In this document: positions 51,526 to 60,450 of the stretch, one piece after another
How the letters are laid out: each line of letters opens with the position of its first letter
Numbering within the stretch: position 1 is the stretch's first letter
Source: Thermoleophilia bacterium
Lineage (GTDB): Bacteria > Actinomycetota > Thermoleophilia > RBG-16-64-13
Direction of reading: 5' to 3'
DNA: 64,000 nucleotides
Assembly (NCBI GenBank): GCA_027493445.1
Contig: JAOSKU010000001.1
Span: 1,577,314 to 1,641,313, forward strand
The notes under the pieces: model-generated
What the model was told of the DNA's origin: nothing
Seen by the model: only the letters and a program-made list of their open reading frames with translations
Databases searched by the model: none
Program-made: the position numbers and the translations under genes

Positions 51526-52311
51526 ATGCCGGGACCCAGGGTACTCACGTCAGCTCTCCGGTGCTTAGCCTTGCTTGAACGAGTCGCCGAGTCCTCCACG
51601 TCCGTCGGCGTTTCCGAACTGGCTAGGGAGCTTGGCGTCGGCCGGGGAACCGTGCATCAACAGCTCTCGACGCTCGTCGCCGCCGGGTGGGTCGAGCAGA
51701 TGGACGGGGGGCGCTACCGTCTGACGTTGCGCGCAACCCGGCTGGGCTACCACGCACTCGAGCAGGCGAACTTGGGGCAACGCATCCGACCGTCCCTCGA
51801 AGCACTCGCAGCAGCGACCTCTCTGGCGGTTTCCCTGGCTGTCCTCGATGACGGAGAGGCCCTGATCGTACAGCGCGTGGAATCGGGCCAGATACTCCGC
51901 ATCGGCCTGGGCGTAGGTGTCCGCATGCCGCTCGTCACGTCCGCATCGGGCCGCGTGCTGGTTGCTTTCTCGCCCGACGAGCAGGTTGCGGCTCTCCGCG
52001 AGCGAGGCGTCCCCCTTCCGGCCGCTGACATCATTGAGCGAATCCGGAGGGAGGGCGTGGCCATCTCCAAGGACGAGTACCTCGAAGACATCGTAGCCGT
52101 GGCAGCCCCAGTCTTCGACATGGCGGGGCATCTGCTTGCCGCGCTCTCGGTAGCGGGGCTCTCCTCCAAGTTCGAGGAGGAGCCGACCGTCACCCATGTG
52201 CATGCCGCCGCCGCGGAGGTGAATGGAATCCTCGGTGGACACTGGCCCGGCCTGCCCAAGGCGTCGTCTCCGGTACGCACTGGGCTGGCTGATCAGCTCT
52301 CCATGGGTTGA
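51526..52311 (+). CDS. IclR-family transcriptional regulator
   Basis: 261 residues from an ATG with GAGAGGGTGGGAG upstream. Winged HTH at about 20-60 (VSELARELGVGRGTVHQQLSTLVAAGWVEQ), followed by the IclR effector domain (RIGLGVGVRMPLVTSASGRVLVAF, EYLEDIVAVAAPVFDMAGHLLAALSVAG). IclR proteins usually sense aromatic or small carboxylate effectors. The divergent position and shared operator make it the likely regulator of the enamidase operon. Confidence 0.92.
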   Translation: MPGPRVLTSALRCLALLERVAESSTSVGVSELARELGVGRGTVHQQLSTLVAAGWVEQMDGGRYRLTLRATRLGYHALEQANLGQRIRPSLEALAAATSLAVSLAVLDDGEALIVQRVESGQILRIGLGVGVRMPLVTSASGRVLVAFSPDEQVAALRERGVPLPAADIIERIRREGVAISKDEYLEDIVAVAAPVFDMAGHLLAALSVAGLSSKFEEEPTVTHVHAAAAEVNGILGGHWPGLPKASSPVRTGLADQLSMG

Positions 52312-52585
52312 CCCGGATTCTGGCCCGCTCTGGAGAGACTGTGATTCGAGACAATCATCTCGTACCCAGGGGGTTTCCCGACGTGGCGCAAACAGCGGAG
52401 ACAGGACACCAGATTCACAGGTAGCGACCGGCGGCCCTTGGGGGGACATGACCGACGCATGCCCCGGACGCGGGCAGCGCCGTGGATGTCGTGAACGAGC
52501 TGGTCTCGGTTCGATAGCCTGTGCACGCGCAGGGAGAACAGCGACTGCGTCACATTTCGACGAAGGATTGGAGGGCGGTAAGATC

Positions 52586-53464
52586 TTGGTCACCCCGCGC
52601 GGCCCGGGTAGGATCGATCTAGATCATGGACCGGTGAGCCTCCGCGTACTCGCCCGCCGGACCGGCATCCCCCATACAGCGGCGGCTCGGAAAGCGGCTG
52701 AGGCGGCCGAGCAGGCGCTCGCCCAGCTCGCGCCGCTGTTGACGACCGCTTCCGTCCCGGCAACCGAGCTGAAATTCGATGAACGCTGGCCGCGCGTGCT
52801 TCAATTGATGGTCGAGGCCGCCAAGCGGACTGGAGACCCTACGGCTACCCCAATGATCGCCGTCGCAGGCAGCATAGCCGAGGTTTCGTTGCGGGAGGCG
52901 TTGGCCGCTGGGGCAGGGACCGTGATCGTGGAGAATGGAGGAGACATCGCCCTCGCAGTTGAACGCGGCGATTCAGTTCGGGTAGGCATCGCCCGCAGCC
53001 TCGTCGACCGCACCATCGGGCACACGCTGACGATCACCGGACCGAGCCAGATTGGTGGTATCTGCACGAGTGGCCTCGGAGGCCGGAGCTTCACCAGAGG
53101 CATCGCCGAGGCGGCGGTGGCTCTGTCGGCAAGCGCCAGCCAGGCGGATGCCTGCGCCACCCTACTGGGAAACGCGACCTTCATGGAAGATCCGGCAATC
53201 ACACAGGTCCCCGCGGGCTGTCTGGACCCCAACAGCGACATCCCCCACTTTCTCGTAACCGTCTCCGTGGGGCGCCTCGCCGAAGCCATGATCCACTCCG
53301 CCCTTTCTCTGGCTCGAAAAAAGGCTCAGGAACTGATCGCTCGAGGTTTGCTGCAAGGGGCGCTCGTCACAGTGCAAGGCACAAGCACCATTGTGCTGCC
53401 CGAATCGACAGCCAACCTCGAGGTCACGCAGCCCGGGACGTTCAAGCAGCAGAGGCTCCCATGA
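52586..53464 (+). CDS. UPF0280 (ApbE-like) family protein
   Basis: About 292 residues. The core AVAGSIAEVSLREALAAGAGTVIVENGGDIAL, GGICTSGLGGRSFTRGIAEAAVALSASASQADACATLLGNATF matches UPF0280, a family distantly related to the flavin transferase ApbE. The start is uncertain: TTG at 52586 behind GGAGGGCGG, or GTG at 52633. The frame stays open upstream to 52223 but without a credible start. The 3' end overlaps livF (convergent) by 23 bp. A role in flavin or cofactor attachment is speculation from the fold. Confidence 0.78.
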   Translation: MVTPRGPGRIDLDHGPVSLRVLARRTGIPHTAAARKAAEAAEQALAQLAPLLTTASVPATELKFDERWPRVLQLMVEAAKRTGDPTATPMIAVAGSIAEVSLREALAAGAGTVIVENGGDIALAVERGDSVRVGIARSLVDRTIGHTLTITGPSQIGGICTSGLGGRSFTRGIAEAAVALSASASQADACATLLGNATFMEDPAITQVPAGCLDPNSDIPHFLVTVSVGRLAEAMIHSALSLARKKAQELIARGLLQGALVTVQGTSTIVLPESTANLEVTQPGTFKQQRLP

Positions 53465-54161
53465 ACATCGTGACGAAATCCGGGTTCTCGATCAGTTCCT
53501 TCCCAGTCTGATGTCCCTTCACCACGCCGCCCTCGAGGACGTAGACCGAATCCACGACGGTAAGCACCTGCAGCGGATTTTCCTCCACCACCCAGACCAA
53601 GGTCGTGCCTTCCTCACGCATTCGCACGACGCTTTCCGTCACTTCCTGCACCAACTGCGGCGCGAGGCCGGCCGTAGGCTCATCGAGAAGCAGAAGGGCC
53701 GGCTCGAGTAGAGTCGCGGAGGCTATGGCCAGCATCTGTCTTTCGCCCCCGCTCAACAAACTCGCCTTTTGCTGCCTCCTCTCGTTCAGCCGCGGGAACA
53801 GGGCGTAACAGCGTTCGATGGCCTCTCGCCCTCTTCTCGACTTGGGGGAGAGGGAGTCCGCCGCGATCTCCAAGTTCTCATGCACCGTCAGGCGGGGAAA
53901 GACATTGTTCCGCTGAGGAACGTAGCCGATTCCCAGAGAGGCGATCCGATCAGGGGAATGACCGCTGATGACCTCGCCGTTGAACCGCACCTCACCGAAC
54001 ATGATGTCGGTGATGCTGAAGATGCTGTTCATCAGCGTGGTCTTACCTGCGCCGTTGGGGCCGACCACGCCGGTCAACGAACCTTGGGGAACCGAGATGC
54101 TGACCTCATGGAGCACGGCCAGCCTGCCGTAGCCAGCAACCAGATTCTCGATCTGCAGCAT
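53442..54161 (-). CDS. livF: Branched-chain-type ABC transporter ATPase
   Basis: 239 residues from an ATG behind GGGAGGGAGC. Walker A GPNGAGKTT, signature LLSGGERQMLAIA, Walker B LLLLDEPTAGLAP and the LivF-type switch VWVVEENP (Glu in place of the usual His-containing switch). It energises the permease formed by LivH and LivM. Last gene of the operon, 105 bp after the binding protein. Confidence 0.93.
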   Translation of the reverse strand: MLQIENLVAGYGRLAVLHEVSISVPQGSLTGVVGPNGAGKTTLMNSIFSITDIMFGEVRFNGEVISGHSPDRIASLGIGYVPQRNNVFPRLTVHENLEIAADSLSPKSRRGREAIERCYALFPRLNERRQQKASLLSGGERQMLAIASATLLEPALLLLDEPTAGLAPQLVQEVTESVVRMREEGTTLVWVVEENPLQVLTVVDSVYVLEGGVVKGHQTGKELIENPDFVTMFMGASAA

Positions 54162-54266
54162 GCTCCCTCCCGAGCGAGGTCGGCCCGCCCAGCGGCAAGC
54201 CAAGCGGGCCGACCTCTTCGGCGGGCTACCTACCGGTGCTCACCTCGACGACATCCGTGAGATGGC

Positions 54267-55604
54267 TCATCCGGCAGGCAGTTCGCTCGTCAGAATGGTC
54301 TTCAACACGATCCACTCGCCGCTCTCGTCTACCTGCATCACGGCGTTCGCCGCGCCGGAGATGTTTCCGTACTCATTGAAGTCGCACGGTCCGGACGATC
54401 CCTCGAAATTGATGCTGTTCCCGTTGGCGAGCTCAGCCTTTCCTTCCTCGAAGCCCCACACCTTCACGCTGTCGGAGCCCGTGCCGCGCGAAACATCTGT
54501 CAGGTACTGGTCTATAGCCGCTCCCGAGGCCTCGCCGGCCGCCTCCATAGCCAGGGCCGCCAGCACGACCGCGTCGTACGTGTTCGATTGGTAGTAGCCG
54601 GGGGAGGGGGGCTCGCCCCATCTATCCGAGTAAAGCTTGACGAATCTGTCCCAGCCCTGTGAGTCGGTCAGTTCCACGATCCGAGTAGTCAACAGCCCGG
54701 CCGCCGCTTCGGGGCCGGCGCCTTCCACCGTCTCTGGGGTCTGGATCTCGGAGGACCCCATGATCTGGCCGCCGTAACCTTTCTCGTATCTCTCCTTCAA
54801 AATGGCGATGGCTACCGGCTGTGAAGCCGACATGTACACGAACGACGGGTTCTGATCGTACACTGCTTTCAACTCGCTGCTGTACTTCGCCTGGCCGGGG
54901 TTCACCGTGACTTTGTCCGTGATGGTGCCGCCAATAGCCTCGAAATTCCTCATGAAGGACTCGCCGGCGCTGGTTGCGCCCTCGGTGCTCTCCATGATCA
55001 CGATGACTTCGTTGGCACCCAGCTCGTTCTTGGCGATCCAAGCCTCGCTCACGCCGATGAAGGAGTCAGAGGCATTGGTTCTGTAGATGAAGTTGCCCTG
55101 GCCGCCGACCTTGTCGAGACCGCTCGTACCGGCCGACGTGGAGATGATGGGAACTTGATTCTCCTTGGCGAAGTCGAGCAGAGCCATGATCGGGTTCGAT
55201 TCGGGGCCCACTATGGAAACGACCTTGTTCACGTTGACGAGCTTCTGCGCCGCTCGCACACCGCCCTCGACCCCGCTCTCGTCATCCCCTGTAAACAGCT
55301 CGAGCGGGCGCCCAAGAACGCCCCCCGCTGCGTTGATCTCTTCCACGGCTACCACTGCGGCATTGGCAATCGGCTCGGCCCACGGAGCCATGTCGCCGGT
55401 GAATCCGAGCTCGACGCCTATGGGGATAGTCTGGCCGGAGGCTGCTTCCACAGCTGTCGTGTCGGTCGATCCTACTGTCTCCGCCGTACTGGCGGTCGAT
55501 GCCTGAGTTGTCGCCGTCTCGCTGCCACCGCAGCCGGCTGCTAAGGCCAGTCCGACCACGAGAAACGCTGCCAAGGCGACTGCCAATAGTCTTCTCTTAC
55601 CCAT
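54267..55604 (-). CDS. Branched-chain-type ABC transporter substrate-binding lipoprotein
   Basis: 445 residues from an ATG behind AGGGGGT. Lipoprotein signal ending LALAAGCGG, Thr/Ser/Ala linker, then a Peripla_BP_6 fold (IPIGVELGFTGDMAPWAEPIANAAVVAVEEINAAGGVLGRPLEL, SIVGPESNPIMALLDFAKENQVPIISTSAG, GYYQSNTYDAVVLAALAMEAAG). This family binds amino acids, amides, betaines or aromatic acids; the ligand here is unknown but the neighbourhood suggests an N-heterocyclic or betaine-type compound. 171 bp separate it from livG. Confidence 0.92.
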   Translation of the reverse strand: MGKRRLLAVALAAFLVVGLALAAGCGGSETATTQASTASTAETVGSTDTTAVEAASGQTIPIGVELGFTGDMAPWAEPIANAAVVAVEEINAAGGVLGRPLELFTGDDESGVEGGVRAAQKLVNVNKVVSIVGPESNPIMALLDFAKENQVPIISTSAGTSGLDKVGGQGNFIYRTNASDSFIGVSEAWIAKNELGANEVIVIMESTEGATSAGESFMRNFEAIGGTITDKVTVNPGQAKYSSELKAVYDQNPSFVYMSASQPVAIAILKERYEKGYGGQIMGSSEIQTPETVEGAGPEAAAGLLTTRIVELTDSQGWDRFVKLYSDRWGEPPSPGYYQSNTYDAVVLAALAMEAAGEASGAAIDQYLTDVSRGTGSDSVKVWGFEEGKAELANGNSINFEGSSGPCDFNEYGNISGAANAVMQVDESGEWIVLKTILTSELPAG

Positions 55605-55775
55605 CGCTTGACCCCCTGGACCGAGTTCTCCTTGTTTCTCCCTCGTCCATTCCGGCGCCGCGCATGCCGAGAGAACCTCATGCAAGACGTCTCCGCACCT
55701 CGATGGTATGTCCCCTGCTGCCGCTCCTTTCCGCGTCTACCCGTCCTGGTGCCCAAAGGGGAAGCCGCTGTCTAC

Positions 55776-56540
55776 TCAAACCGTCGTCTCGGTCTTTGTG
55801 CCAATGTAGCTCTCGATGACGTTCGGGTCGCAAGCCACCGCGTCCGGGGCACCAGAACATATGAGTTCGCCGTCCGCCATCACATAGAGGTGATCGCAAA
55901 TATCCATGATGAAACCGAGGTTGTGGTCAACGATGAAGAATGTCAAACCGTTGTTTCGCAGCTGGGTAATGTATGTCACCACGTGCTCGAGCAGAGCCGG
56001 GTTGACGCCCGCTGCGGGCTCGTCAAGCAGGAGCATCTTGGGCTTCGCCATCAGGGGGCGGGCAAACTCGAGCAGTTTGAGCTCCCCTGCACTCAACTCC
56101 TCGACCAAGACGTTTCGCCTGTCGAGCAATCCGACAGAGCTGAGGATCTCGTCGGCCCGTGAAATGTTCCTCCTCTCCTCCGCCGAGAGACGTCCACCGG
56201 CCAGCAAGTTCTTCCAGAAACCCGTCGTCCGCTCGGAGGCGAAGACGAGCATGTTCTCGAGCACCGACATCCGAGGAAAGCCTCTGGGGGTCTGAAACGT
56301 CCGCACGACTCCCTTCTCCGCAATCTCCCACGGGCGATGGCCCGAGATGTCCGCGCCCTCGAACGAGACACGTCCGGAGGTCAGGGAGAGGGCGCCGCTT
56401 ATGACGCTGAACAGTGTGGTCTTGCCGGCGCCGTTCGGCCCGATCAAGCCAACGATCGCGTACTCTTCCACCATCAGCGAAACACCGTTGACCGCCTTGA
56501 CTCCCCCGAAGTGTTTGGACACCTCCCTTGTCTCCAGCAT
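55776..56540 (-). CDS. livG: Branched-chain-type ABC transporter ATPase
   Basis: 254 residues. Walker A GPNGAGKTT, a short LSAGELKLLEFARPLM signature, Walker B MLLLDEPAAGVNP and switch FFIVDHNLGF. The N-terminal VSKHFGGVKAVNGVS is typical of LivG. It forms the ATPase pair with LivF. Confidence 0.93.
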   Translation of the reverse strand: MLETREVSKHFGGVKAVNGVSLMVEEYAIVGLIGPNGAGKTTLFSVISGALSLTSGRVSFEGADISGHRPWEIAEKGVVRTFQTPRGFPRMSVLENMLVFASERTTGFWKNLLAGGRLSAEERRNISRADEILSSVGLLDRRNVLVEELSAGELKLLEFARPLMAKPKMLLLDEPAAGVNPALLEHVVTYITQLRNNGLTFFIVDHNLGFIMDICDHLYVMADGELICSGAPDAVACDPNVIESYIGTKTETTV

Positions 56541-56621
56541 TACGACGACACCCCCTCGCTTGGTCGTGAAGGCACCTCGCGGCGCTGGGAGATTAGCGCG
56601 GCTCTCGACGGCGCAGACAGC

Positions 56622-57623
56622 CTACTCACCACTTCCCACCTGCTGAAGGCCCTGGGCGGGAGCCTCCGCGGGGACCAGAGCCTCGCTTCGTGAGAATCGG
56701 GGCCTCTTTTCGGGCAAAACACCCCGGGGTCGCCAGCGCAGGACCGCCATGAGTATCAACCCGATGACCGCCACCCGCGCGGAAGCCACCCGCACCGCCA
56801 CGGTGCTAGATAAGTCGAACAGCCGGAGTACGTCCTCCGTGAGTATCAGGAGAAAGGCCCCGAGGACCGCACCCCGATTGTTACCAAGACCGCCAACCAC
56901 GATCACCGTCCAGGCGACGAAGGTGATGCTCGAGGTGAACTGCTGAGGGACGATCACCGTGTTGAACCACACGTAGCAGGCACCGGCGATTCCGGCGACC
57001 GCCCCCGCGATCATGGCCGAGCGCAGGTGGTACCTGTACGGCGCCATCCCGGCAGTGGCCGCCAGGTCCTCGTTCTCGCGCAGAGCGTTCAGCGCACGCC
57101 CGAATGGCCTCTTCGTCACACGGTTGAGTGCGATGAACACCACCACAAGAATCGCGACCATCACCAGCAGGAGTACAAGCGGGTACAGGTTGGTCTCAAA
57201 GGAGGACTTGAAGGGCTGGGCCATCCTGTACATTCCGGCAGTACCGTTCGTCAGCCACCGCTCGTTGGTCAGCACCTCCCGGATCACCTCGGCGAATGCG
57301 AAGGTGGTGATCAGGTAGTAGACGTGCTTGAGATGCAGCGAAGCCCGGCCTATCAGATAGGCAACAAGCGTTCCCGCACCCGCCGCTCCGATCACTCCGA
57401 TCCACAAAGGCAAGCCGAACCCCAGCCTATAGACCTGCATCTGGTCGGGCGGGCCCACAGTAAGGATGGCGTAGGCATAGGCCCCGGCCGCAAAGAAACT
57501 CACAACACCGAGGTCCCAGAGACCGTCGACACCCGCTTCGAAATTCAAGGCAAGAGCCACCAGCGCGTAGACCGTAGCCAGGGTCAGAGAACTGATGAGG
57601 AACAGAACAAACCCAGGCATCAT
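56622..57623 (-). CDS. livM: Branched-chain-type ABC transporter permease
   Basis: 333 residues, about eight to ten hydrophobic segments, with GVDGLWDLGVVSFFAAGAYAYA and the cytoplasmic coupling loop GRALNALRENEDLAATAGMAPYRYHL diagnostic for LivM. Its ATG overlaps the livH stop (ATGA). The last ~45 residues form a basic cytoplasmic tail. Confidence 0.93.
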   Translation of the reverse strand: MMPGFVLFLISSLTLATVYALVALALNFEAGVDGLWDLGVVSFFAAGAYAYAILTVGPPDQMQVYRLGFGLPLWIGVIGAAGAGTLVAYLIGRASLHLKHVYYLITTFAFAEVIREVLTNERWLTNGTAGMYRMAQPFKSSFETNLYPLVLLLVMVAILVVVFIALNRVTKRPFGRALNALRENEDLAATAGMAPYRYHLRSAMIAGAVAGIAGACYVWFNTVIVPQQFTSSITFVAWTVIVVGGLGNNRGAVLGAFLLILTEDVLRLFDLSSTVAVRVASARVAVIGLILMAVLRWRPRGVLPEKRPRFSRSEALVPAEAPAQGLQQVGSGE

Positions 57624-58510
57624 AGGCTCTCCATGTCACTTTCGACTGGCCTGCCTCGCAAGGCCGGCACAACGCTCTTCAGGCCTTCCGGACGCACAAG
57701 GAGCACAATGATGATGATGGCGAACGCGATCGCACTGCGGTAGTGGGAAGGTAAGATCAGAATCCCAAGCTCCATCGACAGACCGATCAAGATGGCGGCG
57801 AACATGACGCCATAGGTGCTGCCCAGACCGCCGAGAACCGTTGCGGAAAGGATGATGAGTATCTGCTTCCAACCCAGCTCGAGGTCTATCGATGAAATCA
57901 TGCCGAGAAAAATGCCCGACATTGCCGCCATGCCGGACGCAATGAACCAGACGTAGAGAGCACGGCGCAGAGGATTGATCCCTCGAATCCGTGCCAGATC
58001 GTGGTTGTCGGCGACCGCCCGAATCAACTTTCCCTGCCGGGTCTTGGCGAAGAACAGGTGCAACGAGACCGCGAAGATGACTGCGACCAGAATGATCGTC
58101 AATTCGTATGAAGTGATGAGCGGAGTCCCGAACACCCGGATGGCCCGCACGGCGGGAATCTCGTACGCCTGGGTCTGGCTGCCGCTCACGGCTCCGACGA
58201 TCCCCCAGATGAAGTACGAGAGACCTACGCTCGTGAAGAGGAGGATCAGAGGTCCCTTCGTCTTGATAGGCCTGTAGACAGCCGCGTAAAAGAGCATCCC
58301 CAGGGCTCCGGTCATGATCACGGAGATGATCGCCCCCAGTGCGAAGTTGCCGGTTAGTTTGGAGAAGTACAGGGCCAGGTAGGCTCCGAGCAGCAGCATC
58401 TGGCCGTGGGCCACGTTGACGAAGTGGTCGGAGTTGAGCGTCATCGAGAAACCGACGGCACCGAGAAGGATGATCGATCCAGTAACGATGCCGAAAACGA
58501 AGTTCTCCAC
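57620..58510 (-). CDS. livH: Branched-chain-type ABC transporter permease
   Basis: 296 residues with about eight membrane segments, NVAHGQMLLLGAYLAL near the N-terminus and the coupling loop GKLIRAVADNHDLARIRGINPLRRALYVWF, both typical for LivH. First gene of the transporter operon, read from the promoter at 58702-58730. Confidence 0.93.
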   Translation of the reverse strand: MENFVFGIVTGSIILLGAVGFSMTLNSDHFVNVAHGQMLLLGAYLALYFSKLTGNFALGAIISVIMTGALGMLFYAAVYRPIKTKGPLILLFTSVGLSYFIWGIVGAVSGSQTQAYEIPAVRAIRVFGTPLITSYELTIILVAVIFAVSLHLFFAKTRQGKLIRAVADNHDLARIRGINPLRRALYVWFIASGMAAMSGIFLGMISSIDLELGWKQILIILSATVLGGLGSTYGVMFAAILIGLSMELGILILPSHYRSAIAFAIIIIVLLVRPEGLKSVVPALRGRPVESDMESL

Positions 58511-58701
58511 GATATCTGCCTAGGGTTTCACGTTCTGGAGGCAGAGAGGCCGAAAGTCCCCATCGCCCCGGGCGGCATCCCTCTGAGCACCCCGAGGGAA
58601 GAGCGGAAAAGTAGACGGAGATTTCCTCGCGCACAAACACCGAGCTCCACGGCCCACCCCCTTCTGTCCGCGATACACAAACGGCGTTCTCAGCTGCCAA
58701 C

Positions 58702-58730
58702 AGCGTAGAATAGACGGGGCGGGATGTCAA
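58702..58730 (-). promoter_or_regulatory. Promoter of the liv-type operon
   Basis: Minus strand TTGACA (58730-58725), 17-bp spacer, TACGCT (58707-58702). The leader to livH is about 185 nt and includes an imperfect inverted repeat near the start. No other gene lies in 58511-58792. Confidence 0.65.
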
Positions 58731-58792
58731 ATCGAGTCTTGCGGACGTTGGACCTGAGCCGGATTCCGGAGATGAGCCCCTACTCGCCCGGC

Positions 58793-59437
58793 TCAACGCC
58801 CCTGGATTGACTTCTGAATCGGGCGTCGCATCGCGAGTCGAACCTGCTCGGCGCTGACCACCGTGCCAAAGTAGGCGCCGATGTTGTGCACGGTCGCTTC
58901 ATGCTCCTCGACGGTCGCCGTCGCGCAGCAGTCATCCACGAGGAAAACCCGGTAGTCGCGGATGCAGGCGTCCCTGGCGGTCGACTCCACGCACACGTTG
59001 GTCATGACTCCTGTGAGCACGATGTTCTCGATGCCCCTCGCCCGCAGGGTCAGGTCCAAGTCGGTACCGTAAAACGCGCTATAGCGATGCTTCGTGACGA
59101 CCCTGTCCTCCGCCGCCGGCGTAACCAGGTAGGAATCCTCCCCCCACTCACCCGCGCGGCACGCTGGAGCCTCCCGTAGATTGGCCTCCGAGCTCCGCTC
59201 CATCCAGATGGGGGAATCCGTCCACACGCTGTGCGACGACTTCGTGAAAACAACGGGAATACGACAATCCCTCGCGACCTGCACGAGGTCGAGAATCGCC
59301 GGTACGACTCGCTGCATCAAGCTGACGTCGACACCGCGCTTGGCGATGGCCCCTGATTCGTGGCAGAAATCATTCTGCACGTCGACAACCATGAGAACGG
59401 CATCGGCAGACCGGATCATGTCCAGAATAGAACCCAT
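58793..59437 (-). CDS. Isochorismatase-family cysteine hydrolase
   Basis: 214 residues. Catalytic triad Asp19 (VVDVQNDF), Lys116 (TKHRYSAF) and Cys149 (GVMTNVCVESTARDA) with the cis-peptide VMT. Family members hydrolyse amides (nicotinamidase, N-carbamoyl-amidases, ureidoacrylate or maleamate amidohydrolases) or isochorismate. With the catabolic neighbours an amide or carbamoyl substrate is likely. It ends 62 bp before the liv promoter. Its upstream neighbour on this strand was the MttB homologue at 62517 before about 3 kb of mobile DNA came between them. Confidence 0.88.
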   Translation of the reverse strand: MGSILDMIRSADAVLMVVDVQNDFCHESGAIAKRGVDVSLMQRVVPAILDLVQVARDCRIPVVFTKSSHSVWTDSPIWMERSSEANLREAPACRAGEWGEDSYLVTPAAEDRVVTKHRYSAFYGTDLDLTLRARGIENIVLTGVMTNVCVESTARDACIRDYRVFLVDDCCATATVEEHEATVHNIGAYFGTVVSAEQVRLAMRRPIQKSIQGR

Positions 59438-59471
59438 GTGTTCACCCCAAGTGTGTGCGTCGAAGCGCTAG

Positions 59472-59633
59472 CAGGCTGCTGAAAAGTGTCGCTTCGCCAC
59501 CAGGGCGCGCTGGGCGAGCGCGAGAGAAGGACGCAGGAAGCGGGCGTGGCAGCGCCACGTACGCGACCGAGGACGTCCTATCGCGCCGGCCAGTGCGTTC
59601 TGGTGAGCCAAGGCTTCGATTTTCAGCAGCCTC
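59472..59633 (-). repeat. 162-bp palindromic repeat (MITE-like), long form
   Basis: Ends CAGGCTGCTGAAAA (59472) and, inverted, GAGGCTGCTGAAAA (to 59633), flanked by CTAG on both sides (59468-59471, 59634-59637). Central hairpin CGTGGC-AGC-GCCACG at 59545-59559. It is the reverse-strand counterpart of 17423-17584. Its first 14 bases equal the terminus of the IS1182-type element, which also makes 4-bp duplications (TTAA). Confidence 0.82.
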
Positions 59634-60450
59634 CTAGTAGTACTTTGTTAGACTATTGCAGGACCCCCTCACCCCACGCCGAACATGGTCCGCGGATGGG
59701 ATCATGTCGGGAAGGAGGGAAAGATGCAGGTGGCCCTGGAGACGGATGCGACCGCGGCCGACGCGCGTGAGCGTCTTATGGCCTTCGTCGCCGAGATGGT
59801 GGCGAGCTTCTCCCACGTGCGCCAAAGGGAGAACGCCCTCCTTTATGTGCGCGGTCTGGTCGAGCACGGGGGGCGCAAGAGCCTCTGGCCCACGCTCTTT
59901 CGCTTGGGAGAAGACGCGGCCCGCTATGAGAGCCTGCAGCAGTTTTTGGCGGATTCCCCTGGGACCCGGATATGCTCGTGCGCGCCTGCGCCGAGCGAGT
60001 GGTGCCCGAGATCGAGGTGAGCGCCTGGGTCATCGACGACACCGGCATCCCGAAAGTCGGCTCGCACTCCCCCGGGGTGAAGCGCCAGTACTCGGGCACG
60101 CTGGGCAAGGTAGACAGCTGCCAGATCACGGTGAGCCTGCATGCGGCTGGTTCTCGGGGCACGGCTCCTTTGGGCTGGGCCCTTTACCTGCCGGAGGAGT
60201 GGTGTGGGGACGGGCCCCGGCGGGAGAAGGCCAAGATACCGGAGGGGGTCACCTTTAAGACCAAACCGCAGCTCGCCACGGCCTTGGCAGCGCAGGCGGC
60301 GGATTGGGAGATCCCCCGGGCCCCCATCCTGGCCGACCAAGCCTACGGGGACGACACGGCTTTCCGTACGGGCTTGCACGATCTCAAGCTCACCTATCTG
60401 GTGGCCGTCTCGCCCCAGCTCGGGGTGTTCGAACCGGGGACCGGCTTTAA

